The notes under the pieces were generated by a model. The model was not told the origin of the DNA, did not search any database, and worked only from the letters and a program-made list of their open reading frames with translations. The position numbers and the translations under genes are program-made. From contig NZ_CP036269.1 in assembly GCF_007744675.1 (NCBI RefSeq), positions 4,877,546 through 4,941,545 of the forward strand: a stretch of DNA of 64,000 nucleotides. The letters are read 5' to 3'. Positions within the stretch are counted from its first letter, which is position 1. Each line of letters starts with the position of its first letter. Positions 33,582-43,384 of the stretch are shown here, in pieces. This DNA comes from Gimesia alba. GTDB lineage: Bacteria; Planctomycetota; Planctomycetia; Planctomycetales; Planctomycetaceae.

Positions 33582-35525
33582 GTGATTCGAAACTCCCAAA
33601 CCCTGATGACGCTGTTGCTGTCCGCGTGTCTGACTCTGACGGTCACGGCTGCGGAAAAATCCGATGACTCGTTAAACAAACTTTCCACCGCGGAAAAGAA
33701 AAGCGGCTGGAGACTGCTGTTCGACGGCAAAACCACCGACGGCTGGCGAAATTATCAAAAAGACAATATCAGTAATGGCTGGACGATCAAAGACGGCGTC
33801 CTTTCCCGCACCGCCAAAGGGGCCGGCGATATCATTACCGACGATCAGTTCGGGTTCTTCGAACTCTCGCTCGAATACCGCATCTCTAAAGAAGGTAACA
33901 GCGGTCTGATGTTCCACGTCACCGAGGAAGAAAAAACCCCCTGGCGCACCGGACCCGAAATCCAGATTCAGGACAACGTGGACGGCCACGACCCGCAGAA
34001 AGCAGGTTGGCTATACCAGCTTTACAAACCGGCGACTCCCAAATGGATGATCGAAGCCGAAAAAGCCGGCAAGAAAGTCACCCCGGCTGTCGTCGATGCG
34101 ACACGCCCCGCAGGCAAGTGGAATCATCTGTTTCTCAGAGTCGGCCCCGATCGATCCGAAGTCGTCATGAATGGTGTCAAATATTTTCGTTTCAATAAAG
34201 GGAGTGCCGACTGGGACAAACGCGTGGCGGCCAGCAAGTTTGCCAAGTTTCCCAAATTCGGAAAAGCGACCAAAGGACACATCTGCCTGCAGGACCACAA
34301 CGACCTGGTCTCTTTCCGGAATATCAAAATCAGAGAAATTCCCGCAGACAACTCGGTTAAAGATCCGAGCGATGGTAAACTGGCTTTAAAAGCCGTACCC
34401 GCATTCCCCAGTCTGAAATGGGAAGGCTGGGAAGCCGTCGATGAAAATACCGGGAAAGTGGTTCCCCTGCGTCCGATGATCATCACGCATGCCAACGACG
34501 GCAGCGGACGTATCTTTGTCGCCACACAGCGCGGCATGATTCACGTCATTGATAAGAATTCTCCCAAGCAGACAAAACTGTTTCTCGATATCAGTTCCAA
34601 GGTCGCTCCTTGGAAAAAGAACAACGAAGAAGGCCTGTTAGGTTTCGCCTTTCATCCCAACTTTAAAAAGAACGGCCAGTTCTTCGTTTACTATTCTGCC
34701 GAGGGAAGCCCACGGAAATCACATGTCTCCCGTTTTCAGGTTTCGGCCGACGATCCCAACAAAGCGGACCCCAAAAGTGAAACCGTTGTAATGGCCATCG
34801 ATCAGCCTTACGGCAACCACAACGGCGGTTCGATTGAATTCGGTCCCGACGGTTATCTCTATATCGGTCTCGGCGACGGTGGTTCCGGCAACGATCCGCT
34901 GGGCAACGGCCAGAACCTGGAAACCCTGCTCGGTTCTATCTTACGTATCGACGTTGATCACCAGGAGGGGGGCAAGAACTACGCGGTTCCCGCAGACAAC
35001 CCGTTTGTCAATCGGGCCAAGGCGCAGCCGGAAATCTATGCTTACGGCCTGCGGAATGTCTGGCGGCTGGGCTTCGATCCGAAAACCGGCACCTTGTACG
35101 CCGGTGAAGTCGGCCAGGATCTCTGGGAAGAAATCAACATCATCAAAAAGGGCGGCAACTACGGCTGGAGTGTTCGTGAAGGCACACGCAACTTTGGGAA
35201 TCGTCCCGAGACCGCGAAAGACACACCCATCGACCCGATCTGGGAATACGATCATGGCGTCGGTCGTTCCATCACCGGCGGCGTTGTCTATCGAGGTAAA
35301 GGGCTGCCTGAACTCGAAGGCATGTACGTCTACGCCGATTTCGTCTCGGGCAAAATCTGGGCCCTCGAATACGATGAAGAATCCGGCAAGGTTGTTCGCA
35401 ATCTGCAGATCAGTACAGGCGGCATCCCCGTGATGTCCTTCGGCACCGACGAAGACGGCGAACTGTATTACACCGTTCAAACCGTCAAAGACGGCGAAGG
35501 CATTTTCCGGTTTGAAAAGAAGTAG
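33582..35525 (+). CDS. DUF1080 domain fused to a sugar dehydrogenase (GSDH-like) propeller
   Basis: 647 residues with a signal peptide (MIRNSQTLMTLLLSACLTLTVTA). Residues about 35-245 form a DUF1080 sandwich (RLLFDGKTTDGWRNYQ, GNSGLMFHVTEEEKTPWRTGPEIQIQD, ICLQDHNDLVSFRNIKIREI). Residues about 260-645 form a soluble PQQ glucose/aldose sugar dehydrogenase-like propeller: GLLGFAFHPNF, NHNGGSIEFGPDGYLYIGLGDGG, AYGLRNVWRLGFDP, GEVGQDLWEEIN. Start GTG 33582 with AAGGAAG seven bases upstream. It probably binds and oxidises a sugar outside the cell. Fused versions of these two domains occur in planctomycetes. Confidence 0.85.
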   Translation: MIRNSQTLMTLLLSACLTLTVTAAEKSDDSLNKLSTAEKKSGWRLLFDGKTTDGWRNYQKDNISNGWTIKDGVLSRTAKGAGDIITDDQFGFFELSLEYRISKEGNSGLMFHVTEEEKTPWRTGPEIQIQDNVDGHDPQKAGWLYQLYKPATPKWMIEAEKAGKKVTPAVVDATRPAGKWNHLFLRVGPDRSEVVMNGVKYFRFNKGSADWDKRVAASKFAKFPKFGKATKGHICLQDHNDLVSFRNIKIREIPADNSVKDPSDGKLALKAVPAFPSLKWEGWEAVDENTGKVVPLRPMIITHANDGSGRIFVATQRGMIHVIDKNSPKQTKLFLDISSKVAPWKKNNEEGLLGFAFHPNFKKNGQFFVYYSAEGSPRKSHVSRFQVSADDPNKADPKSETVVMAIDQPYGNHNGGSIEFGPDGYLYIGLGDGGSGNDPLGNGQNLETLLGSILRIDVDHQEGGKNYAVPADNPFVNRAKAQPEIYAYGLRNVWRLGFDPKTGTLYAGEVGQDLWEEINIIKKGGNYGWSVREGTRNFGNRPETAKDTPIDPIWEYDHGVGRSITGGVVYRGKGLPELEGMYVYADFVSGKIWALEYDEESGKVVRNLQISTGGIPVMSFGTDEDGELYYTVQTVKDGEGIFRFEKK

Positions 35526-35632
35526 AGGTTAAGGATCGGTTTTGAGTTTAGCCTATCAAATATGAGCGGCACGGCGATAGCCGCCGTTTCCTGCGATCAC
35601 GAGGATGAACATTGAAACCAATCTGAATTTAA

Positions 35633-35881
35633 CTACCACGAAAGACACGAAAAGATGTGAAAAGGGTGGCACTGTTGGCTTGCCCAACAGTGTTGGTTCA
35701 ATTCCAGAAAAAAACGTTCAATTATTGTTGTGGTAGGGTGCGGACCTATGTGTCTGCCCGCCTGGCGAGATTCAACATGGATTCAAGTATTCAAAGGAAA
35801 CATTAAACCCGTTCAAACGGTGCTGCAAAAAAGACGCCGATACCGCGGGTAGACACATGGGTCTACCCCTACTTTTTCTGT
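35633..35881. repeat. second copy of the CACGAAA/CCTGGCGAG intergenic element
   Basis: This fills most of the gap 35526-35930. It opens with CTACCACGAAAGACACGAAA and the CACTGTTGGCTTGCC palindrome half, then GTGTCTGCCCGCCTGGCGAG, and ends with GTAGACACATGGGTCTACCC, a short inverted repeat. The order of modules partly matches the element at 23561-23925, with the outer parts rearranged. No ORF. Confidence 0.65.
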
Positions 35882-35930
35882 TAACCACCCAATAGAATAT
35901 TCGAATGATGCTGTTTTCAGGATGCACGCC

Positions 35931-36227
35931 ATGATTCAAAACCATCGCTTTGACAATCGCATCGTTCGAGGCATCACCATCGCCTTGACCGTCATCGCGA
36001 TGACTCTGATCTACTTCGCAACACTGTTCCGAAAAGATGCTTATTTGATTCTTGGTATCACGTTCGCTCTCTACGGCATTTTAAGGTTGGCGAAGAGGCT
36101 GCTCTCAGGTGTATCCGTCGATAAGCTGGATCGAGTCATCTTTTATGCATTTATTCTGTTGTCGTTGATCCCCCTCTCCTATGGCGTCTGGCAAGCACTC
36201 ATTCATACGAACATCATTGGTCGATAA
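35931..36227 (+). CDS. small three-segment membrane protein
   Basis: 98 residues with three hydrophobic helices (ITIALTVIAMTLIYFATLF, AYLILGITFALYGILRLA, VIFYAFILLSLIPLSYGVW). I start at the second ATG (35931), which has AGGA about 8 bases upstream; the ATG at 35922 is the alternative. No family recognised. It is 27 bases upstream of the sulfatase gene on the same strand. Confidence 0.6.
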   Translation: MIQNHRFDNRIVRGITIALTVIAMTLIYFATLFRKDAYLILGITFALYGILRLAKRLLSGVSVDKLDRVIFYAFILLSLIPLSYGVWQALIHTNIIGR

Positions 36228-36254
36228 ACATAAATATTCAGGAACTCATAAATA

Positions 36255-37661
36255 ATGTACCGCCTCGCTCTGCTTCTTTTTGCGTTCTGCCTTACTTCTC
36301 AAAGTTTCGCCGCGAATCGTCCGAATGTGTTATTCATCGCCATCGATGACCTGCGGCCCGAACTGGCCTGTTACGGCAAGCAGCACATTCATTCGCCCCA
36401 CATCGACAAGCTGGCCAAGAGCGGCACCCTGTTCGAGCGGGCGTTCTGCATGGTGCCGACCTGTGGAGCGTCGCGAGCCAGTCTGATGACCGGCATTCGT
36501 CCCGCCCGCAAGAGGTTCGTGAATTATCTGACCTGGGCCGAGAAGGATGCGCCCGGTATCACCACGATGAATACGCAGTTCAAAAAAAACGGCTATGAAA
36601 CCGTTTCACTGGGTAAGATCTTTCATCATCCGAAAGACAACGCACAGGGTTGGTCAGAACCGGCGTGGCGGCCGAAAGGTATTTCCTGGTACCAACGCCC
36701 CGAAAATCAGAAACTGCACGCCCAACGCCAGAAACAGGGAAAACGAAAACGAGGGCCTGCCTGGGAATCAGCCGACGTGCCCGATAATGCCTACGCGGAC
36801 GGCGTCCTGGCTGAGAAGGCCATTGAAACATTGCAACAGTTAAAGAAACAAGAGCAGCCCTTCTTCCTGGCGGTCGGCTTTTTCAAGCCTCATCTTCCGT
36901 TTATCGCACCGCAGAAATACTGGGATCTGTACGACCACGACAAAATTCAACCACCCGAGAATTATCACGTCCCTCAGGATGCACCGAAAGAATCAATTCA
37001 CAATTCCGGCGAATTGCGAGCCTACGCCGGTATTCCTCCCAAAGGGCCGGTCTCTGAGGAAACCGCCCGCAATCTGATTCACGGCTACTACGCCTGCGTC
37101 AGTTACACTGATGCCCAGATCGGTAAGTTACTGGCAGAACTGGATCGTTTGAAACTGAGTGACAATACGATCGTCGTTCTCTGGGGTGATCACGGCTGGA
37201 ACCTGGGAGATCATACCCTCTGGTGTAAACACAGCTGTTACGAAAGTTCCCTGCAGATTCCCTTAATCGTTCGGGCGCCGGGCATCCAAGGAGGCGGGCG
37301 CAGGTCAGCTCTGATTGAGACAATCGACCTCTACCCTTCTCTCTGCACGTTGGCCGGAATTCCAAAGCCGGAACACCTCGCAGGCCAGAGCTTCGTCGAC
37401 TTAATGCACGATCCCGAAGCGAATTGGAAACAGGCTGCCGTCAGCCGCTACCGTAACGGCGACACGATCCGCACTGATTCGCTTCGCTATACCGAATACT
37501 CAAACAACAAAGGCAAACGCACCTCGCGCATGCTCTACGACCACCGTTCCGATCCGCTCGAAAATACGAATGTGGTCAAAGAGCGGTCTGACCAGAGCCG
37601 AAAACTGTCACGGCAGTTAAACAAAATCAAAGGCCGCGACCGGAAACCGGACAAGCAGTAA
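36255..37661 (+). CDS. secreted type I sulfatase (iduronate-2-sulfatase-like)
   Basis: 468 residues with a signal peptide (MYRLALLLFAFCLTSQSFAA). The sulfatase core is clear: NVLFIAIDDLRPELACYG (metal-binding DD), PTCGASRASLMTGIRP (C-x-A-S-R signature whose Cys becomes formylglycine), FFLAVGFFKPHLPF, and VLWGDHGWNLGDH. The order matches the iduronate-2-sulfatase-like group typical of planctomycetes. It needs a formylglycine-generating enzyme, which is not in this window. It probably desulfates marine polysaccharides. Confidence 0.9.
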   Translation: MYRLALLLFAFCLTSQSFAANRPNVLFIAIDDLRPELACYGKQHIHSPHIDKLAKSGTLFERAFCMVPTCGASRASLMTGIRPARKRFVNYLTWAEKDAPGITTMNTQFKKNGYETVSLGKIFHHPKDNAQGWSEPAWRPKGISWYQRPENQKLHAQRQKQGKRKRGPAWESADVPDNAYADGVLAEKAIETLQQLKKQEQPFFLAVGFFKPHLPFIAPQKYWDLYDHDKIQPPENYHVPQDAPKESIHNSGELRAYAGIPPKGPVSEETARNLIHGYYACVSYTDAQIGKLLAELDRLKLSDNTIVVLWGDHGWNLGDHTLWCKHSCYESSLQIPLIVRAPGIQGGGRRSALIETIDLYPSLCTLAGIPKPEHLAGQSFVDLMHDPEANWKQAAVSRYRNGDTIRTDSLRYTEYSNNKGKRTSRMLYDHRSDPLENTNVVKERSDQSRKLSRQLNKIKGRDRKPDKQ

Positions 37662-37727
37662 AGTGACTCAGAACGATTGGCAGAGTCTGTGTGAATCGCA
37701 ATAAACTGACGGTAATTTCAAGGTGTG

Positions 37728-38165
37728 TCAGGGGGTTTTCTTGAGATCCAGAAACTTGTTCAGCTGCAGATCGTAGCCGGTTTTGTTCAGAGGAGGACCG
37801 GCGACAATTCTCAAAGTGACTTTTTCGAGGTAGGTCCGATTCGCGAGAAAAGTGCAGACGACCTTTCCCGATTTTGTGCGCTGGGCTTGCAGGGGAGCAT
37901 ACCCCAACAGCAACTCTTTGCCCTCTCCAATTTCCAGACTGACATAGTCAAATTGTTTAAACTCGCCTTCGGGTTTGAATTCCAGTGTCACCCAGATTTG
38001 CCCAGGCCCGTTCGCCTTTGTCCGGACTTCGATCCCTAGTGCTTTCGCCAGTTTCTGTGAGACGGGTTTGATTCCCATCATGGCATAGCTTTCACTCGCC
38101 GTTGTGATGCACAGTATAGACACAACGGCGATACTCAGTAGCGCTCTTGTTCCATGGGCTAACAT
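37728..38165 (-). CDS. secreted protein of unknown function
   Basis: 145 residues with a signal peptide (MLAHGTRALLSIAVVSILCITTA) and a single beta-rich domain (IWVTLEFKPEGEFKQFDYVSLEIGEGKELLLGYAPL, then VTLRIVAGPPLNKTGYDLQLNKFL). AGGAGAG lies eight bases before the ATG. No family recognised. Converges with the sulfatase gene and is preceded at 38218-39924 by the DUF1559 gene on the same strand, so the two may be one operon. Confidence 0.55.
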   Translation of the reverse strand: MLAHGTRALLSIAVVSILCITTASESYAMMGIKPVSQKLAKALGIEVRTKANGPGQIWVTLEFKPEGEFKQFDYVSLEIGEGKELLLGYAPLQAQRTKSGKVVCTFLANRTYLEKVTLRIVAGPPLNKTGYDLQLNKFLDLKKTP

Positions 38166-38217
38166 GCGTTTCTCTCCTATGCGAATCGGGATTCTGAACG
38201 TCTTCAGAGAGAGTCAA

Positions 38218-39924
38218 CTAGGGAGCCGGCTCTTTCTGATCCGCGCTGATGGTAAGCAGCGTCTTTAAAAAGTCCTTGTTGGTTAATTCGGAAAGGAATC
38301 TAACGGAACCATCGCACAAACCAACATGAGCGCCTCCTTGATGAAAACCGCCAAACTCGGGGACTTTTTTTCCGTCAAATGGAATGTCTGCTGGCTTCGT
38401 CCAGGGAATATCGCGTTTTGCTTCGAAAACGGCAATCGTGTTCGATGTGCCACCCAGAATTTCGCTGAGTTTGATGCCCGTTTTGTTACCAAACACAGTT
38501 CCCGGACCTGTCACCACAAAGTATGACGCATTTGTGGACTTTTCAGAATTTGGATTGTTGAACACAGGAACGACGGTCTTTGCAATCTTGCGATTATGCG
38601 GGCTATCCCACGGCTCGTTCATACGATACTGATCGTACAACGCCTGCTGGTCGAGATAAGGTAGCAGTTCCACCCGCCAGCTATGAGGCGTTTTTCCATC
38701 AGGGCCCACCACGACCGCCGGGGGAAAATGCTTATGATCCAAATGATAATTATGAAATGCCAGCATGATTCGTCTGATATTATTCTTCGATGCCGAACGG
38801 CGTGCCGCTTCGCGTGCCTGTAAGATGCCAGGCAGAATGGCCGCAACCATATTGGTACAGGTTTCACTGTTTAACGATGTCGATAATTTTACCAGATCCT
38901 CGTTTTGGGTGACTCGGGTGGAACCCAGTATCTGTTCTACAAGCTTGATTTGTGCTTCCTGGTCCGGCCGAAGGGGGCGTTTTGTCTGTTTATTGTTGGC
39001 GTTCATCTGACGTAGCATGTTTTGTCCCAGTCCCAGCAGACTTTGCAGTGCCTGTCTGATTTCGGGACTGTTTTTCTCTTGGGTAAAGGCCAGCTCCAGA
39101 GAGAGTTTCTGCTGTAATGTGATACCTAGTGCGGCAATTTCGGAATGTTCCCAGACCGGTGAGATCAGCGGCCAGACCGGGATTTTCACAGACTGTGACT
39201 GAACCATGCCCCCCAAAAGTATTCGCGCTGTTTGCATATTGATCGCGCCCGCAATAGAAGCCGTTTCGACCGGCTGTAATCGCTCTTCCCAGGTATGGTT
39301 GTTTTGATCCTGCATACTGTCAATCACCTTTTTCAGGGCGCTGGCTTTATCTGAGATGATGAAGGACTTATCATCCAGAAACAACAACGAGTCTCCATCG
39401 GGGGACGTGTTTGTCAGGAATGTTTTCCCCTTGTAATTGGACTCAATGAGATTGGTTTTACTGAATTTTTTCTGTACCAGTGCTTGATCTAAGTTTTGTG
39501 TTGATTGCAACACGGAAACAAAGTCGACCGGCTTCTGCTCGACCTTCCCGAGTTCTGACAGAAGATATATGATAGTGACGGTCTCGAGTTTGGTCGGATC
39601 TACTCCCAGAAAATTAGAATCAGAATTTTTCTGTTGTTCCCGTAATGTCAGTTGTAGGACAGGCGACATTGCTTTTTCCCCCAGCAATTGTGCAGGGCGG
39701 ACCGCCAGGACCCCTAACGCATCTTCAGGAGCGAAATCCATGCGAAACGGTTTCAGTTTAACCGTCGCTGTTTTCGGCTTCGTCACACGAGATGGTTTCT
39801 CTTGCGCTGGCACCTCATGAATCCCGAGTGCAAACAGGCAGCTTAACATGGCAGCCACTGTGAGCAGAGAACGTCTGGTAGACAAGAGGAAACAGTTTCT
39901 AAAGGGGGGTAGTACAGTTAACAT
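38218..39924 (-). CDS. DUF1559 (H-X9-DG) protein with large N-terminal domain
   Basis: 568 residues. Signal peptide near the N-terminus (RSLLTVAAMLSCLFALGIHEVPA). Residues about 45-360 form a novel-looking domain, and the last 190 residues are DUF1559, with NNIRRIMLAFHNYHLDHKHFPPA, SWRVELLPYLDQQALYDQY and the H-X9-DG motif HQGGAHVGLCDGSVRF. DUF1559 proteins are a planctomycete-specific family normally with an N-terminal pilin-like methylation signal. This one has a signal peptide and a separate domain instead. GGGAG precedes the ATG by six bases. Confidence 0.8.
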   Translation of the reverse strand: MLTVLPPFRNCFLLSTRRSLLTVAAMLSCLFALGIHEVPAQEKPSRVTKPKTATVKLKPFRMDFAPEDALGVLAVRPAQLLGEKAMSPVLQLTLREQQKNSDSNFLGVDPTKLETVTIIYLLSELGKVEQKPVDFVSVLQSTQNLDQALVQKKFSKTNLIESNYKGKTFLTNTSPDGDSLLFLDDKSFIISDKASALKKVIDSMQDQNNHTWEERLQPVETASIAGAINMQTARILLGGMVQSQSVKIPVWPLISPVWEHSEIAALGITLQQKLSLELAFTQEKNSPEIRQALQSLLGLGQNMLRQMNANNKQTKRPLRPDQEAQIKLVEQILGSTRVTQNEDLVKLSTSLNSETCTNMVAAILPGILQAREAARRSASKNNIRRIMLAFHNYHLDHKHFPPAVVVGPDGKTPHSWRVELLPYLDQQALYDQYRMNEPWDSPHNRKIAKTVVPVFNNPNSEKSTNASYFVVTGPGTVFGNKTGIKLSEILGGTSNTIAVFEAKRDIPWTKPADIPFDGKKVPEFGGFHQGGAHVGLCDGSVRFLSELTNKDFLKTLLTISADQKEPAP

Positions 39925-40122
39925 CAGGATCTCCCAAGACTCTATTCAACGACCGGGTAATTTGGTCGGACGTACACTCGATGGAGTATAGTAGCGCCAG
40001 GAATGAATAGAAACGATGAAATCTAAAAAATGTTTACCGGGGAAGTAGATTCTTTGTCAGATTCACTTAGAAAAAAATCAGCTCTTTTGAATCTCCACGA
40101 GATAAAACGAATCACTCACGAG

Positions 40123-40917
40123 TTAACTGACTGTCTTGAGTGATGTCATTTCGTCAGACTTATCAACCAGATTCCCGATCCAGCCCACACTGGGGGGGAG
40201 ATCTAAATCTTCAAGGGTCGTGGGATTGACGCTCCACTGACCGGCGACTTCCATCACGTGTTCTTCATCGGGGTAACATAAATCCTCTCGTTCCCAATAC
40301 GAATCGGAATCGGCGTCGGGTGAGTCGGGATCGAAGTATTTGTATCCCAGTTCGGCTTCACTGTCCGATTCTCCCCGGTCCGCCAGGATCTCACCCCGTT
40401 CGCCAAGATACGCGAATGCGCGGGTTTCAGTTCCGTTAGCAAACCGTCCCCAGGCGTGATACCCCACGACACGGTGCGTGCTGAAATACTGCACCTCGCC
40501 GAACTTGAGGGAAAGACTGGACAGCAGCTGCGTCAGGTGATCCGGTTCAGTCTCGCTGCCAAGTCCTGGCAGGTGATTCGACGCGACAAGCACCCAGCCA
40601 TTGACGGGAGGCGACACGAAGGCGTGGCCGTGGTAGGCTGCAACGTTCCCTGTCTCCCAGTTGGCAGGCTGGAGATTCTCGATGTCGATCGCTTCCAGGA
40701 CTGCATTTGCATTGGTGGATTTGATGGCCAGCCAGGACATCTTATAACCAAAGCCAATCGGGGAATCGGGTGTGGTATCGATTTTTTCGAAGAGTGTCTC
40801 AAGTGGTTGGGGTGCGAGGATGTCGTTGGTCGCATGGGGCAACAGGCCGTGACGATTCAACCTGAGAACCACGGCTACGACAAGAATCAAGACAATGATG
40901 AGGCTTAAGTAAATCAT
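40123..40917 (-). CDS. membrane-anchored protein of unknown function
   Basis: 264 residues: an N-terminal membrane anchor (MIYLSLIIVLILVVAVVLRL) followed by a soluble, tryptophan- and aspartate-rich domain (GWVLVASNHLPGLGSETEPD, FGEVQYFSTHRVVGYHAWGRFANGTETRAFAYLGERGE). I recognise no family. The FGEVQYFSTHRVVGYHAW segment looks like a conserved core. It is bordered by short gaps without convincing terminators. Confidence 0.5.
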   Translation of the reverse strand: MIYLSLIIVLILVVAVVLRLNRHGLLPHATNDILAPQPLETLFEKIDTTPDSPIGFGYKMSWLAIKSTNANAVLEAIDIENLQPANWETGNVAAYHGHAFVSPPVNGWVLVASNHLPGLGSETEPDHLTQLLSSLSLKFGEVQYFSTHRVVGYHAWGRFANGTETRAFAYLGERGEILADRGESDSEAELGYKYFDPDSPDADSDSYWEREDLCYPDEEHVMEVAGQWSVNPTTLEDLDLPPSVGWIGNLVDKSDEMTSLKTVS

Positions 40918-40952
40918 GCTGGCATAACCTGAAACGAGATCAATGAGCCAAG

Positions 40953-41060
40953 GTAGCGTTTCTTAATTCGAACGGTCTTTACCAATGACACACAACCGGG
41001 GCTAACGCCCTGCGGCTAATGGGCCTTTTCTGCGGTCTTAGTCCAGTAAACAGGGGCAAC
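40953..41060. repeat. dispersed intergenic repeat, copy 1
   Basis: Part of the gap 40918-41179. It starts GTAGCGTTTCTTAATTCGAA and contains ACCGGGGCTAACGCCC followed by TGCGGCTAATGGGCC and GCGGTCTTAG. The same blocks in the same order occur at 56990-57125. The CCGGGGCTAACGCCC core is self-complementary in part and may form a stem. No ORF. Confidence 0.65.
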
Positions 41061-41179
41061 AGCACACCATCAGCCACGGTAAATTCTTACATCGTTAACG
41101 CTGTAGACCTCAAAATCAGGCTCAGATCTATTAAATAAACACTACCAAGTCTCTGTTGAAACAATGGGCAAGCGCTCAA

Positions 41180-42322
41180 TTATAACTCGTTCGCCTCTGC
41201 ATCGATAGTTTTGATGATCTTTCCGTCTTCCCGAATCTTCACTTTGGTACCCGGCGGGAACTTCAGAGAGGAAAATTCATTCGGGGGAATTTTGGGGTCG
41301 AGTTGAATACTGTGGAAGTCGTATTTGACGTGCTGTGTCCGTTTCTGTCGGCCTTCGTGTTTGGCTAAGAATGAGTTAAACCTGTTCGAGTGAGCCTGGA
41401 GCGGAAACCAGACGCCGGGACGTACTTCCTGCCATTCATCGATAATCGCCTCCGCGACGGGGATCTCTTTCGAGTAACTGTAGATATAGAACAAATCCTT
41501 TACTGGAATCAGGTTTCGATCATGGGCCAACCAGAGTTCCCTGCGACTTCGGGGAGTTCCACCGGGATTGACGATCTCAATCATCAGCTTTGTGCACTTG
41601 AGTCCCTGGCACTCTTCCGTGCCCAGAATCTGTGCTTTCAATACCGCGCCTTCACGCAGATTGGGTAGCGGTGCCCCCCGAAACTCGCCGATCGCCTTGA
41701 TGCCTTTGAGATAAGTCGAGAGCGGGACATGCGCCCCTCCGTAGCGAAGCACAAACATGTGCGGACGGGCAAAATTCGGAAGACGCAATGGAGCGTTCGA
41801 AATCCCGCCGATGCTTGACTTCTGTGGCTGGTTACCCTGCCTTTCAGCGACGACATCTCCCGCCCCAAAATGACGACTGGTCGTTCCATCAAAAACAAAA
41901 ATAAACTCTTTTGTTCCCACCTCCGTATAATTGGCATTGCCAATATTCCGCCTCGCTTCTCCCGAGCCGAAACCAGACACCAGCACAATAAAACGTCCTT
42001 TCGACTGAATTTCCTGTCGGAATTTCAAACCCTGAGCGACGAGTGAAATCTCCGACTCACTTTGAACGGGTTTCGGCTCGGGCTCGTCTTTGTGGAACAG
42101 AATCCCTTCCTCACTGTTGCTGGTCGTCAGATTGAGCTTGAGAGTGTTATAGAGTGCTTCGTTTTGCTCAATTTCCCGGATCAGATCCTGCAGTTCTTCA
42201 CTCAGCACTGTTTTTTGAGGTTCACCTCGCGCTGAGAGCAGCATGAACACAACTACCAGCGGGATTGAGACAACACAAATCGAAGTTGTGAGTCGAATCA
42301 TCTTCAATTTCTGGATCAGCAT
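41180..42322 (-). CDS. secreted or membrane-anchored protein of unknown function
   Basis: 380 residues. Start at ATG 42322, with GGAGG six bases upstream; the longer frame begins with a GTG at 42349 that coincides with that site. N-terminal hydrophobic segment (MIRLTTSICVVSIPLVVVFMLL), then a mostly beta-rich protein. The second half (LRYGGAHVPLSTYLKGIKAIG, LKAQILGTEECQGLKCTKLMIEI) resembles lipoprotein-sorting (LolA-like) or planctomycetal outer-envelope beta proteins, but the match is weak. Function unknown. Confidence 0.5.
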   Translation of the reverse strand: MLIQKLKMIRLTTSICVVSIPLVVVFMLLSARGEPQKTVLSEELQDLIREIEQNEALYNTLKLNLTTSNSEEGILFHKDEPEPKPVQSESEISLVAQGLKFRQEIQSKGRFIVLVSGFGSGEARRNIGNANYTEVGTKEFIFVFDGTTSRHFGAGDVVAERQGNQPQKSSIGGISNAPLRLPNFARPHMFVLRYGGAHVPLSTYLKGIKAIGEFRGAPLPNLREGAVLKAQILGTEECQGLKCTKLMIEIVNPGGTPRSRRELWLAHDRNLIPVKDLFYIYSYSKEIPVAEAIIDEWQEVRPGVWFPLQAHSNRFNSFLAKHEGRQKRTQHVKYDFHSIQLDPKIPPNEFSSLKFPPGTKVKIREDGKIIKTIDAEANEL

Positions 42323-42444
42323 CTTCACCCTCCAGTTCTGTAGGGGCACATGGCAGACAAATTGTGTATTTTAAGAAAGCGCAGCACGACTCCCTCATGG
42401 TCGGTTCCATTGATGCTACCTTCATGATAACACCACGAACAGGG

Positions 42445-42562
42445 ATTTTTTCGTGTCTTTCGTGAATTTCGTGGTAGTAAAAATAGAAAACAGGTGAATT
42501 CACTTAATGGCAAGGCGTTTTCTCAATCACAGTTGGCAAGCCAAAAGTGCCACCCACTATCC
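42445..42562. repeat. third fragment of the CACGAAA intergenic element
   Basis: Within the gap 42323-42602. It holds TTTTTTCGTGTCTTTCGTG followed by TTTCGTGGTAG, then TTTTCTCAATCACAGTTGGC and AGTGCCACCCAC. These match the right end of the element at 23561-23925, though the order of the two parts is inverted relative to it. Non-coding. Confidence 0.6.
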
Positions 42563-42602
42563 TAATAAACTAAGTGGAACAGCGCTTTTGCCAAATGGTT
42601 TT

Positions 42603-43331
42603 TCATTCTTCCTTGTTATTGTAAATCACAGGCATTTGCCCTTTCCACTGGTTCCAGAGTTCTCCATTCGTCACCAGTTCCGCCATGAAGTGGGCGACGT
42701 TGATGCGACTGGTCTGGCCTGCGTTGAAAATGGCGCTTCTTGTTGGAGAGGGATGCAACGTGTATTCGGTCACTTCACTCTCGTTCTGTAACGAATCCGG
42801 TCGTACGGCGGTCCACTCCATTGTCTGATTGTTCTGGCCGATTTGAGTACGTAAATAGTCGGCGGCCTTCTCATTATCAGAAAGCGGTGGCACGAGCAGT
42901 CGTAGTAATCCGATGACACACTTCTGTGCAAACGAAATCGGCTCGTCCAGATCGCGGTTGCTGTTCCCCGCGGTATTCATGAGCACGAACTTGACGGGTT
43001 TCTCTGAATGCGTGGCTTGAATTGCTGCACACAGACGACGCACGGTATCGGTCACCAGCAGGCGCGGCTTTCCAAACACACCCCGAAAGGACATCTGGTG
43101 TCCTAAACAGGAAGCGACCGCATCACAGCCGGTGATATACTGCTGCATTTCTTTGTGAGTCAGATCATGCACACTGGCCTGGATTTCGGAAAAGTCTTCG
43201 TTGTTCGTGATGAACTCATTAAACGTACCAGGCGTGCGGACAATGGCTTTGACCTGCTCGCCACGCTGTAATAATTGTTCTACAAGCAGCCGTCCGGTTG
43301 CACCGCTGGCGCCCACGACAAGGGTCGTCAT
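42603..43331 (-). CDS. NAD(P)-binding atypical SDR (NmrA-like)
   Basis: 242 residues. N-terminal Rossmann fold with the atypical SDR glycine motif VVGASGATGRLLVEQLL, then an acidic/variable region and VKFVLMNTAGNSNRD. The active-site Tyr-x-x-x-Lys of classical SDRs is not evident, as in the NAD(P)H-binding / NmrA-like group (SDR_a5). Role may be redox sensing or oxidoreduction; substrate unknown. It is 53 bases downstream of the hydrolase-fusion gene. Confidence 0.75.
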   Translation of the reverse strand: MTTLVVGASGATGRLLVEQLLQRGEQVKAIVRTPGTFNEFITNNEDFSEIQASVHDLTHKEMQQYITGCDAVASCLGHQMSFRGVFGKPRLLVTDTVRRLCAAIQATHSEKPVKFVLMNTAGNSNRDLDEPISFAQKCVIGLLRLLVPPLSDNEKAADYLRTQIGQNNQTMEWTAVRPDSLQNESEVTEYTLHPSPTRSAIFNAGQTSRINVAHFMAELVTNGELWNQWKGQMPVIYNNKEE

Positions 43332-43384
43332 GCTGTTTCTTTCTAAGCGAATTCGATTGCACTCACTTCTTCAGCGCAGCTGGA

